From: Treponema sp.
Lineage (GTDB): Bacteria; Spirochaetota; Spirochaetia; Treponematales; Treponemataceae
NCBI GenBank assembly: GCA_016281495.1
Contig: JAEEIU010000059.1
Location: 1-55,499, forward strand
Direction of reading: 5' to 3'
Length of the DNA stretch: 55,499 bases
Positions within the stretch are counted from its first letter, which is position 1, and the number at the start of each line of letters is the position of its first letter. This document shows positions 1 to 7,611 of the stretch, piece by piece. The notes below the pieces were generated by a model, which saw nothing but the letters and a program-made list of their open reading frames with translations, made no database searches and was not told the origin of the DNA. The translations under genes and the position numbers were made by a program.

Positions 1-747
1 AAGATATTTCATAACCGTGTTGATTGAGCACTCTATTTTCTGGGATTTCAGATAATTGAAGATTGAATTGGAGCTGAAGATTCTTGCGTTTGAGACAAGC
101 ACATAATCCACAAGCTTTCGGAACACTTCGTCCTTACGAATCTTGTACCGGCTGATTATGTCATTTATAACGATGGTCTCGTCCAAATCATTTAGATAAC
201 GGAGCATCTCTTCCTTTCCTGAAAACTCAAAACGCTTGGGGAAACCTCCGTACACAAGATAGTCGTTTATGGAAACATTTCTTCCCAACTCTGAGGCATA
301 TTCAAGAATCTCCTTGTAAACAAAAGGCCTTATCGTGAAAGAAACATATCGTCCACTCAACTCCTTTGTAAATTCCCTCGAAAGCAGCTTTGAGTTGGAG
401 CCAGTGATAAATAGCGAAAGATTTTTTAACCTAAGTGAACGGCAGGCAAGATTCCAGTTTTTTACGGATTGTATTTCGTCCAAAAAAACATACCACTTTT
501 TTTCAGGAGCGGCTGCCATTTCCTTTTCAACAAATTCAATAAGCTCCTGGTCATTTTTGATTTTTAGGGAAACAGCCCTGTCCTCAAAATTCAAGCTGAT
601 GATTTTTTCACCACGAGAACTGATTTCATCCCGAATCTGCTCAAGGACTACGGATTTCCCGCACCGTCTGATGCCTGTTATGACTTTAATCAGGTCGCTT
701 TCATAAAAGGGGCGTATTTTGTCTATGTAAGTCGTTCGCTTTAACAT
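1..747 (-). CDS. AAA ATPase of the AAA_14/DUF4143 type (partial, 3' end outside window)
   Basis: The reverse strand reads open from the ATG at 747 to the window edge (249 codons), so the C-terminus is missing. A P-loop (GIRRCGKS, residues 25-32), a Walker B segment ending FLDE and an ITGSNS sensor-like motif identify the ATPase domain common in the AAA_14/DUF4143 family. The downstream part (GRY...RPF...YGGFP) is the start of the family's C-terminal region. Members are widespread in anaerobes and their role is not settled. An upstream in-frame ATG lies at 753, but the -10 box (754-759) abuts it, so transcription should begin at about the 747 ATG; I chose that start. No Shine-Dalgarno site is visible. 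Confidence 0.85.
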   Translation of the reverse strand, partial: MLKRTTYIDKIRPFYESDLIKVITGIRRCGKSVVLEQIRDEISSRGEKIISLNFEDRAVSLKIKNDQELIEFVEKEMAAAPEKKWYVFLDEIQSVKNWNLACRSLRLKNLSLFITGSNSKLLSREFTKELSGRYVSFTIRPFVYKEILEYASELGRNVSINDYLVYGGFPKRFEFSGKEEMLRYLNDLDETIVINDIISRYKIRKDEVFRKLVDYVLVSNARIFSSNSIFNYLKSQKIECSINTVMKYL

Positions 748-753
748 AAGCAT

Positions 754-782
754 AGTATACTGAAAACTTTTACGAAAATCAA
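754..782 (-). promoter_or_regulatory. Sigma-70 promoter of the ATPase gene, predicted leaderless
   Basis: On the minus strand TTGATT (777-782), a 17-nt spacer and TATACT (754-759) form a near-consensus promoter. The -10 ends six bases before the ATG at 747, so the transcript should start at or next to the start codon. Confidence 0.7.
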
Positions 783-836
783 GAAAGTTTTCACTATACT
801 GAAAACTTTTACAAATCTTTAAAAAGTTTTCAGTAT
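757..836. repeat. Operator-like cluster of ATACTGAAAACTTTT elements
   Basis: The 17-base element ATACTGAAAACTTTTAC occurs as a direct repeat at 757-773 and 796-812. Its first 15 bases recur inverted at 822-836, and a related inverted copy (GAAAGTTTTCACTAT) lies at 783-797. The copies cover the spacer and -35 region of the ATPase promoter, as expected of binding sites for a repressor, which is not identified. Confidence 0.6.
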
Positions 837-896
837 TTCATCTTCCATGACGCGATTTTTGAAAAATACAGGAGTATAAAGCCTCATTTTTTTGAA

Positions 897-1481
897 TCAT
901 TGGGCTTGATTGTATTGTTCCTGCAGGTCTTTTTTTATTTCATCCAAACGTTCAAAAACCGCAGTTCTGAATGAGCGTTGGGAGCTGGAAAGGAATGCAT
1001 CCAGTTTTCGGTCAATGCCGGTCCTGTAAAATACAACCTGTTCAATGCCACGTAAAGGAGTCAAATCCTCTGCTGTGATTTTTGCACCCACGATCCTGAG
1101 ATTGTTCAATTTTTTCATAGGCTCCAAAAAATGCAAGTCTGCTATAACCGAGTTATTTGCAATTAGAAGCTCTTCCAATTCTGTAAGTGCAGAAAGAGGA
1201 GTCCAATCCTTTATGTTTTTTCCCGCACCAGTTTCAAACCAAAGGCTCTTCAGTGTGCCCCCCAAGACCTCAATTCCATGCAGGTCAGACAGTTTTTTCA
1301 AATAACACATCCTGAGTTCCCTCAATTTAGGAAGCCTGCAAAAATCATGGCAGTCCGGCATAGTCCCAAAATACAAATTGATTTTTTCCACATCAGGAAG
1401 CTCGCTCATCTGCTTCCAAAACAATGCGTAATCCTTGCATCCATGAACATTCACAGTCTTTTGATTTTCATATTCTTCCAT
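897..1481 (-). CDS. Leucine-rich-repeat-like hypothetical protein
   Basis: A 194-residue protein without signal peptide or membrane segments, so probably cytoplasmic. Irregular leucine-rich units of the form L..L.EL.I..N recur through the middle (KLRELRM, ELEELLIANN, KLNNLRIVGA), giving the look of a short LRR solenoid, with a charged helical C-terminus. I chose the ATG at 1481 because GGAAGG lies just upstream; a GTG at 1496 would add five residues. It stands alone between the ATPase promoter region and the ArsR gene. No specific function is recognised. Confidence 0.7.
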   Translation of the reverse strand: MEEYENQKTVNVHGCKDYALFWKQMSELPDVEKINLYFGTMPDCHDFCRLPKLRELRMCYLKKLSDLHGIEVLGGTLKSLWFETGAGKNIKDWTPLSALTELEELLIANNSVIADLHFLEPMKKLNNLRIVGAKITAEDLTPLRGIEQVVFYRTGIDRKLDAFLSSSQRSFRTAVFERLDEIKKDLQEQYNQAQ

Positions 1482-1589
1482 AGATTCCTTCCACACTTTT
1501 CATATTTCACCCCGTCGCTTTGAACAAGGTGCGATTTAACTCAGATTATTTGCTATAAAACAGGACCTGAATCGGGGAGTAACCCCACC

Positions 1590-1937
1590 TTACTTTTCTT
1601 CTTCTCCCTTGAGGCTTTCAATTACACGGCTGATGGAGTTTATGAAGTCTGACAGTTTTTCCAAATCTTTGTGGATTGAAATTTTATAGAAAATTTGCGT
1701 ACCTGTTTTTCGCGGAGTGATCAATCCCATATCCTTGAGCACTTTCAGATGATGCGAGATGGCGGGACGGGATAGCTGTGATTTTTCAGCCAAATCTGTG
1801 ACGTTGATTCCGGCCTCCCCTGCTGCGGCAATATCCACAATCAGCTGCTGGCGGAATTCATCTCCCAATGCAATGAATATTGGCAGACACGAGTGCAGGA
1901 TTTCTCTTGTTCGGTGAAGTTCTTCTTTTGTTATCAT
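1590..1937 (-). CDS. ArsR-family winged-helix transcriptional regulator
   Basis: A 115-residue DNA-binding protein. The core reads LGDEFRQQLI, then VTDLAEKSQLSRPAISHHLKVLKDMGLI and a basic wing (PRKTGTQIFYKI), the typical ArsR winged helix. I see no CxC metal-sensing pair in the recognition helix, so the inducer may not be a metal. I chose the ATG at 1937, preceded by AGGGAAAGAT; an upstream ATG at 1988 has no such signal. The gene is divergent from the RND-exporter operon starting at 2147 and shares its upstream region, so it probably represses that operon and perhaps itself. A weak GGGG/CCCC hairpin follows its stop. Confidence 0.85.
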   Translation of the reverse strand: MITKEELHRTREILHSCLPIFIALGDEFRQQLIVDIAAAGEAGINVTDLAEKSQLSRPAISHHLKVLKDMGLITPRKTGTQIFYKISIHKDLEKLSDFINSISRVIESLKGEEEK

Positions 1938-2030
1938 TTTATCTTTCCCTATTATAAAAGGAGTTTTTACCTTTGTCAAACATGGCAAAATGTTTTTTGA
2001 GGAACGCCTGATTTTTTTTTCAAAATTCTA

Positions 2031-2059
2031 TTGACTATTCCATGCGGAATGATTATATT
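2031..2059 (+). promoter_or_regulatory. Sigma-70 promoter of the RND-exporter operon
   Basis: TTGACT (2031-2036) and TATATT (2054-2059) are separated by 17 nt. The spacer holds an inverted repeat, ATTCC/GGAAT (2037-2050), that a regulator could bind. Confidence 0.65.
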
Positions 2060-2084
2060 TGTTAACAAGTTTAACCGTTTAAGT

Positions 2085-2100
2085 GTTTGAACGTTTCAAC
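2085..2100. promoter_or_regulatory. Candidate ArsR operator
   Basis: GTTTGAACGTTTCAAC matches its own reverse complement at 14 of 16 positions. It lies between the promoter at 2031-2059 and the exporter start, within a run of related GTTTAA/GTTAAAC half-sites (2061-2108). Assignment to the adjacent ArsR protein is inferred from position. Confidence 0.45.
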
Positions 2101-2146
2101 TGTTAAACTTTTAAGCAAAAGAAATCAATTAAAAGGAGCAGCACTT

Positions 2147-4981
2147 ATGAGTTTTGCAAAAAGATTTTTCAAACACCCGCCAGTGATTATCGTGCTATGT
2201 GTGGTAATAACCGGTGTTCTTGGATTTTTCATCAAGGATTTGACTATTGACAACTCAATCCGTCAGTTCCTACCGCAAAAGGACGCATCCTATACCCGTC
2301 TTTCAGAAACGGAAGAACAGTTCGGAAGCATGATGGTCATTGGTGTAAGCCTAGAGGCAAAGGACGGTACAATCCTTACCCCAGAGTACATCGACGTTAT
2401 CCGTGAGATTACAGACAAGTCCCTGGAGCTTAGCGAAGTTTCCGACGTGGACTCCCTCACCCACATAGATTTTGTATGCGAATCCGACGGTTCCATTTCC
2501 GCAAGCCAGCTTATCCCCGACACCTACACAGGTTCTACGGAAGACATAGAGCAGATTCAAAACAGGCTCAACGAGTGGGATGCAATGTATAACCGCGTTA
2601 TCATGAACGACAATATGACCGGAACCCAGCTGCAGGTTACACTTGCCTCTTATGACAAGGAGCACGAAAAGGAACTGGCAGAAAAACTCGGCAAAAAGAA
2701 AATCCGCAGTGAAGCAGAAATGCAGGAAGGTGTTCTTGATGATGTTACTGCAATCGTAAACGAAGCGACAAAAGGACACAATCTTGACGTAAAGATTTAC
2801 GGAAACCCTGTCGTAATGCAGAACTCACGCAAATTTATGCTCGCAGACCTTACCCGCCTTATTCCACTTGTAATCGTGGTGGTTTTGCTTTCACTCTATT
2901 TCAGCTTCAAGACTATGGACGGAACCCTTCTTCCGCTAATCACAGTGGTTATGTCTACAAGCTGGACAATGGGGCTCATGTCGATTTTCCATGTGACATT
3001 TACTCTGGTTTCATCTGTAATTCCTGTTGCATTGATTGCAGTCGGATCTGCATATGGCATCCACGTGCTTACACATTATTATGTCGCTCTTGACATGACA
3101 GAAGGTGAACTCGACAAAGAAAAATATCGCAACGCAGTTTTCAGCGGTTTGAAAGAAGTCATGAGGGCTGTTCTCCTTGCGGGCATCACAACTGTAATCG
3201 GATTCATCTCACTGATTTCAAGTCCAATTGCACCACTCCACAGTTTTGCAGTGTTTACGGCAATCGGAGTTACAATTTCCCTTATTCTCGCTATAACATT
3301 GATTCCTGCCATTCTCTTGCTCAAGGACTACAAAAAGGTACAGGAAAGACACAATAAAAAGCATAATCTGAGTGAAAGGCTTGCCAAAAAATTGGAGAAC
3401 GTACGTCGCCTTCGCGGTGGAAAAACTGCGGATGAGGCACAGGGAGACACGCTTTATCAGATTTACCATTTCTTCTGCGGATCCAAGCCACGCCTTTATC
3501 TTTCTTTGATTGTAATGGTGGGTATCTCCATAATAGGACTCAAGATGCTTCACATCGACACAGCTCTGGTAAACTATTTCCCCAAGGATTGCGACATGAG
3601 GCAGGACATGGATTACATAGACAGGCAGTTTGCAGGAACCAACAGCCTCTACCTCAACGTAAAGGGTCCAGACAAAGGCTCTCTCACAAATCCGGAAATC
3701 CTTAAAGCCGTTGACGATCTGCAGGGCTACATGGAAAGTGAATTCAGCGATGTTGGAAAGATTGTCTCATTCACGGACTTTATCAAAAGGATTAACCAGG
3801 TATGGCATGTTCCGACAACAGACAGCATAGAACCAGCAGAAGGCACAGAATTGACTGATGATTTTTCCGCCATGGACGATTTTGATGATCTTTCTGATTT
3901 TGACAGCTTTGACGATTTTTCGGACTTCAGTGAATTTGATGATTTTTCAGACTTCAGTGAGTTTGACGATTTTGACACAGTAACAGCAACAACAGAAGAT
4001 AATACGGACTTCGATTATTCAACATGGACCGATCCAAACACAGCCTATGCACAGGCATTGGAACAGAACATCACAGTAGAAGATGCCATCACCATGCTGA
4101 ACAAGGCATACATTGCCGCAGGAGGAAAGACTGCAAAAGTTGAAGATATTGTGGATGAACTTCAAAAGCAGGTGAACTATAACGGAAGTGCCTATTACGA
4201 GATTCCGTATGATACAGAAAAATATCCTGTTGCAAGCAGGGAAGAACTTGCAGGTGTCGTTCAGGGTTACCTCACATTGCTTTCCGGTTCCCTTGACCGC
4301 TTTGTGGACGATGACATGAATCCTCAGATAATGCGCATAACAGTTCAGCTCAGGAATCATTCAACTCAGACAACAGGCGACATAATCGCAGCCGCACAGA
4401 AATTCGCGGAGGAACATTTCCCGGCAGGTTACACATTGGAAGCAACAGGAACAGCAGAGATGGAATACACTATGACAAAGATGATTGTATCAAGCCAGCT
4501 TACAAGCCTCTTGATTTCTTTACTGTGTGTGTTCGTCATCATCGCTTTCTCATTCAAGAGCGGATGGGCAGGCCTTTTGGGAGCCGTACCTCTTGCACTT
4601 GCAATCATACTGAATTACATGGTCATGGGATTTGCCGGTATCAACCTTGATCTTGTTACAAGCATCATTGCATCAGTTGCAGTTGGTGTCGGAATTGACT
4701 ATACGATACATTTCCTCAGCACATACAAGGAGGAAAGAACAAAAAGCGATGACCTTGAGGAAGTGACACGGATGACATTCAGAAAAAGCGGTCACGGAAT
4801 TGTTACCAATGCAGTCGCTGTAGGATTTGGCTTCCTTGTACTCTGCTTCTCAAAGTTTGTAGTACTTCGTTACATCGGAATTCTGGTTGCCATCGTAATG
4901 TTCACATCAAGCTTCCTTGCAATGACAGTAATACCGGGCTTTTTGAACATGTACGCGCCGAAATTCATCAGCAAAAAATGA
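2147..4981 (+). CDS. MMPL/RND-superfamily exporter (inner membrane)
   Basis: A 944-residue transporter of the hydrophobe/MMPL branch of the RND superfamily. It has two homologous halves, each with one membrane helix, a large periplasmic loop and a five-helix bundle. The C-terminal half carries the proton-relay motif VGVGIDYTIHF; at the matching place the N-terminal half reads AVGSAYGIHV, with Ala for Asp. The second periplasmic loop contains an Asp/Phe/Ser-rich tract (about residues 571-610) made of units such as FDDFSDFSE. I chose the ATG at 2147 with AAGGAG upstream; the frame is open from 2087. The next two genes encode a LolA-like protein and an outer-membrane barrel, suggesting export of a lipid, lipoprotein or hydrophobic compound across the envelope. 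The substrate is unknown. Confidence 0.88.
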   Translation: MSFAKRFFKHPPVIIVLCVVITGVLGFFIKDLTIDNSIRQFLPQKDASYTRLSETEEQFGSMMVIGVSLEAKDGTILTPEYIDVIREITDKSLELSEVSDVDSLTHIDFVCESDGSISASQLIPDTYTGSTEDIEQIQNRLNEWDAMYNRVIMNDNMTGTQLQVTLASYDKEHEKELAEKLGKKKIRSEAEMQEGVLDDVTAIVNEATKGHNLDVKIYGNPVVMQNSRKFMLADLTRLIPLVIVVVLLSLYFSFKTMDGTLLPLITVVMSTSWTMGLMSIFHVTFTLVSSVIPVALIAVGSAYGIHVLTHYYVALDMTEGELDKEKYRNAVFSGLKEVMRAVLLAGITTVIGFISLISSPIAPLHSFAVFTAIGVTISLILAITLIPAILLLKDYKKVQERHNKKHNLSERLAKKLENVRRLRGGKTADEAQGDTLYQIYHFFCGSKPRLYLSLIVMVGISIIGLKMLHIDTALVNYFPKDCDMRQDMDYIDRQFAGTNSLYLNVKGPDKGSLTNPEILKAVDDLQGYMESEFSDVGKIVSFTDFIKRINQVWHVPTTDSIEPAEGTELTDDFSAMDDFDDLSDFDSFDDFSDFSEFDDFSDFSEFDDFDTVTATTEDNTDFDYSTWTDPNTAYAQALEQNITVEDAITMLNKAYIAAGGKTAKVEDIVDELQKQVNYNGSAYYEIPYDTEKYPVASREELAGVVQGYLTLLSGSLDRFVDDDMNPQIMRITVQLRNHSTQTTGDIIAAAQKFAEEHFPAGYTLEATGTAEMEYTMTKMIVSSQLTSLLISLLCVFVIIAFSFKSGWAGLLGAVPLALAIILNYMVMGFAGINLDLVTSIIASVAVGVGIDYTIHFLSTYKEERTKSDDLEEVTRMTFRKSGHGIVTNAVAVGFGFLVLCFSKFVVLRYIGILVAIVMFTSSFLAMTVIPGFLNMYAPKFISKK

Positions 4982-5006
4982 ATCTATTTTTTAAGGAGAT
5001 ATATAT

Positions 5007-5795
5007 ATGAGAACAACAACTAAAACATTGGTCGCAGCAACATTTGCTGTTATTGGTGGACTCGCCTTTGCAGATGCCAGGGGAGATGAGATTATGAACA
5101 AAGTCGCCGACTTCAAGAAACCGAGCTTCTCTCAGAGTCAGGTAGTAATGACCCTTGAAGATAAAAACGGCACAAAAGAAGCAAGACAGATTGTTGAGTA
5201 CGGAAAAGAGGAAGGTGGAAGAACCTATGTCGTAATGGATTTTAAGGGGCCGGCCTCTGTCAAGGATACACGCTTTCTGCAGATTACAAACAAAAATGGA
5301 CCCGATGACAAGTTCATCTATCTTCCTGCCCTGAAATCTGTACGTCGTGTTAACTCAAATGAAGGTTCAAAATCCTTCATGGGTTCAGATGCAACTTACG
5401 ATGACCTTACAACACGCGATGTCTCACAGGACGAACACCAGTTCCTGCGCGAGGAGTCAATCAAAGTCGAAAGCGGAGTAAGCTACAACTGCTATGTCAT
5501 CAAGGAGATTCCAATTGACAAAAAGGACACACAGTACAACTACCGCCTTACATGGATTGACAAAAATACAATGTATCCGATTCACACAGAGATGTACGAC
5601 AAGAACAACAAGCTTGTTAAAGTACTTGAAGTCTTGACCATCCAGAAGATTGACGGATATGACATGCCTATGGAAAACAAACTCAAGAACGTACAGACAG
5701 GCCACAGCACAACACTCAAGATTATGAAGGTCGTTGTTGACAAGCCTCTTCCTGAGCGTGTATTTACCCAGACATTCCTAAGCACAGGTAAATAA
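5007..5795 (+). CDS. LolA-like periplasmic outer-membrane lipoprotein-sorting protein
   Basis: A 262-residue exported protein with a signal peptide over about residues 1-23 (hydrophobic core ending AFADA). The mature part has the alternating beta-strand pattern of the LolA/LolB fold as found in the COG2834 group: a Q.V.MTLEDKNG strand, then DFKGPASVKDTRFL, then a Y.P..KSVRRV segment. Family members bind lipid or lipoprotein acyl chains. AAGGAG precedes the ATG at a suitable distance. It lies 25 bp after the MMPL exporter and before the barrel gene, so it probably shuttles the exporter's cargo across the periplasm. The relation to classical LolA is by fold only. Confidence 0.8.
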   Translation: MRTTTKTLVAATFAVIGGLAFADARGDEIMNKVADFKKPSFSQSQVVMTLEDKNGTKEARQIVEYGKEEGGRTYVVMDFKGPASVKDTRFLQITNKNGPDDKFIYLPALKSVRRVNSNEGSKSFMGSDATYDDLTTRDVSQDEHQFLREESIKVESGVSYNCYVIKEIPIDKKDTQYNYRLTWIDKNTMYPIHTEMYDKNNKLVKVLEVLTIQKIDGYDMPMENKLKNVQTGHSTTLKIMKVVVDKPLPERVFTQTFLSTGK

Positions 5796-5891
5796 ACCGG
5801 CATCATAGAAAACACAGGGAGGGGCATATCCAAATCCGGTTCAATACCCTTCCCCATTTTTTAGAAAATCAGTTTTAAGGAGAATGACATT

Positions 5892-7535
5892 ATGAAAAAA
5901 ACAAATGCAATAGTTTTCTTAGGTCTTGCGCTGGCTCTTTCGGCAAACTCATTCGCACAGGATTTTGATGATTTCGGTAGTTTCGGTGATTTTGAAGATG
6001 AGTCCGCTTCTTCTTCAAAACTGGAATTAAACGGCAGTGCATCCGTGGAAGTCCGAGCATACGTTGATGCTGACAAAGCCGAAGATGTGGAGGTCAAGGC
6101 AACCCCATCAGGAAAACTTAGCCTAAAATATGACGGCAACAAATCTGACATGAACATTACACTTTCTATTGATGCGGAAAAAGTAAAGTCACATCCAGAG
6201 GACATTGTAGACGAACTGGTCCTGCGCGGGTATTTTGGAAACCTCATGCTTGAGACAGGCAAACTCAAAGTTGTCTGGGGTAAAGGTGACAAACTGCACG
6301 TGTTTGACAATTTCAACGCCGACGACTATTCTGATTTTATAATCACCGACTACATAGACCGCCGCATTTCAACTCCAATGATCCGTGGCACATACAGTTT
6401 CCCTGCCGCAAACATCAACTTGGAAGCAATTTACACTCCACTTCTTTCCACCGACCATTTTGCAACAGAGGGCAGATGGGAACCCGCCCAACTTTCTTCT
6501 CTTACAGACGGTGCGACAAAAATAGTTTCCATGAATCTTTTGGGACTTGAAGCCAAAGCTGCAGCCGCAAATGCAGAAGCCGCCGCAGAAACAAATGCAT
6601 CAGCAAAAGCCGCAAAACAACAGGCCGCCATCGCAGCAGACAAAGCCTATCTTGAATACCTCACTTATGCAAATGAACTTTCTTCTAATCCCGATTCAAT
6701 TTTTCCGGACCTCATGAACCTAAAGTACAGTCAATATGGTGCAAGAATCCTTGGAACAGTTGGTATTTTTGATTTTGGTGCAAGCTACTATTACGGTTGG
6801 TACAAGCAGCCGTCCGTAAACTATTCAAGCTACATAGAAAGCATTGATGGAATGAAGGCAACAATTGCATCAAATCCAACAACCTTAGGAGTCGCTTATG
6901 CAGAATTGATTTCACAGGGCAAATCACAGTCAGAGGCACTTCAATCTCTGGCAGTGGCAAATGCATGGCAGTTTTCTCTTCCAACCCTTGACTATGACAG
7001 AAAGCAAACTTTCGCTGTGGAGGGAGCAACTGTAGTATGGCATTTTAATTTGCGCGGAGAATTTGCATATAACCTTACCGATGATTTTGACGGAACAGAT
7101 CCATGGGTACACAATAACTCAATCGCATGGCTTGGAGGATTCGACATTGACCTTCCATTCTGGAATGCAAACCTTAACGTACAGGAAACTGGAACTTTAA
7201 TCCTTCACGGAGATGAATGCGACACAAATCAAAATCAATATGCGGAATATAATGCAAACGATGTGGACTATTCAAAGAACGGATATACCAATAACAAGAT
7301 TGTCTGCAACTTTACCACATCTTTCCTGAACGACAGGCTTACACCGGAGATAACCGCATTATATGGAATTGAAAACGGAGACCTCGTGATTCTTCCGTCA
7401 CTTACATACAAACCAGACCAGAACCTTACGCTCACGGCAAAGGGAATGTACATCTGGTGCAGGGATGAATACAGCGAATTCTCCGCATGGGAAAAGAACA
7501 GCTTTGTAAGTCTTTCGGCACAATATCAATTCTAA
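5892..7535 (+). CDS. Outer-membrane beta-barrel protein of the RND operon
   Basis: A 547-residue protein with a signal peptide (residues 1-22, ending SFA). The mature N-terminus is an Asp/Phe tract, DFDDFGSFGDF, resembling the tract in the MMPL exporter of the same operon. Amphipathic strands with many aromatic residues fill the rest, and the chain ends in QYQF, a terminal Phe as expected of a BAM-inserted barrel. An Ala-rich helical insertion (about residues 217-250) interrupts the barrel. It resembles DUF1302-like barrels, a low-confidence match. AAGGAG precedes the ATG, and a strong two-way terminator follows. It is the likely outer-membrane exit or acceptor for the exporter and LolA-like pair. 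The 96-bp gap before it has a weak G/C-rich hairpin. Confidence 0.75.
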   Translation: MKKTNAIVFLGLALALSANSFAQDFDDFGSFGDFEDESASSSKLELNGSASVEVRAYVDADKAEDVEVKATPSGKLSLKYDGNKSDMNITLSIDAEKVKSHPEDIVDELVLRGYFGNLMLETGKLKVVWGKGDKLHVFDNFNADDYSDFIITDYIDRRISTPMIRGTYSFPAANINLEAIYTPLLSTDHFATEGRWEPAQLSSLTDGATKIVSMNLLGLEAKAAAANAEAAAETNASAKAAKQQAAIAADKAYLEYLTYANELSSNPDSIFPDLMNLKYSQYGARILGTVGIFDFGASYYYGWYKQPSVNYSSYIESIDGMKATIASNPTTLGVAYAELISQGKSQSEALQSLAVANAWQFSLPTLDYDRKQTFAVEGATVVWHFNLRGEFAYNLTDDFDGTDPWVHNNSIAWLGGFDIDLPFWNANLNVQETGTLILHGDECDTNQNQYAEYNANDVDYSKNGYTNNKIVCNFTTSFLNDRLTPEITALYGIENGDLVILPSLTYKPDQNLTLTAKGMYIWCRDEYSEFSAWEKNSFVSLSAQYQF

Positions 7536-7540
7536 AAAAA

Positions 7541-7590
7541 AACAGTTTGCAAAGAAGGATCAGCGTTAACAAATCCTATTGCAAACTGTT
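7541..7590. terminator. Bidirectional Rho-independent terminator
   Basis: A perfect 12-bp inverted repeat, AACAGTTTGCAA (7541-7552) and TTGCAAACTGTT (7579-7590), with an inner AGGAT/ATCCT stem. An A-run precedes it and a T-run follows, so it can terminate both the barrel gene (+) and the M16 peptidase gene (-). Confidence 0.85.
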
Positions 7591-7611
7591 AATCATTATT
7601 TTTTTAAGATA

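Noticed and set aside
2351..2779. 142-codon minus-strand frame in the MMPL gene
   Set aside because: Lies opposite a conserved transporter with a good ribosome-binding site; no homology signal.
5796..5891. Intercistronic terminator before the barrel gene
   Set aside because: The G-rich/C-rich pairing around 5818-5858 is imperfect and the loop is long; at most a weak attenuator.
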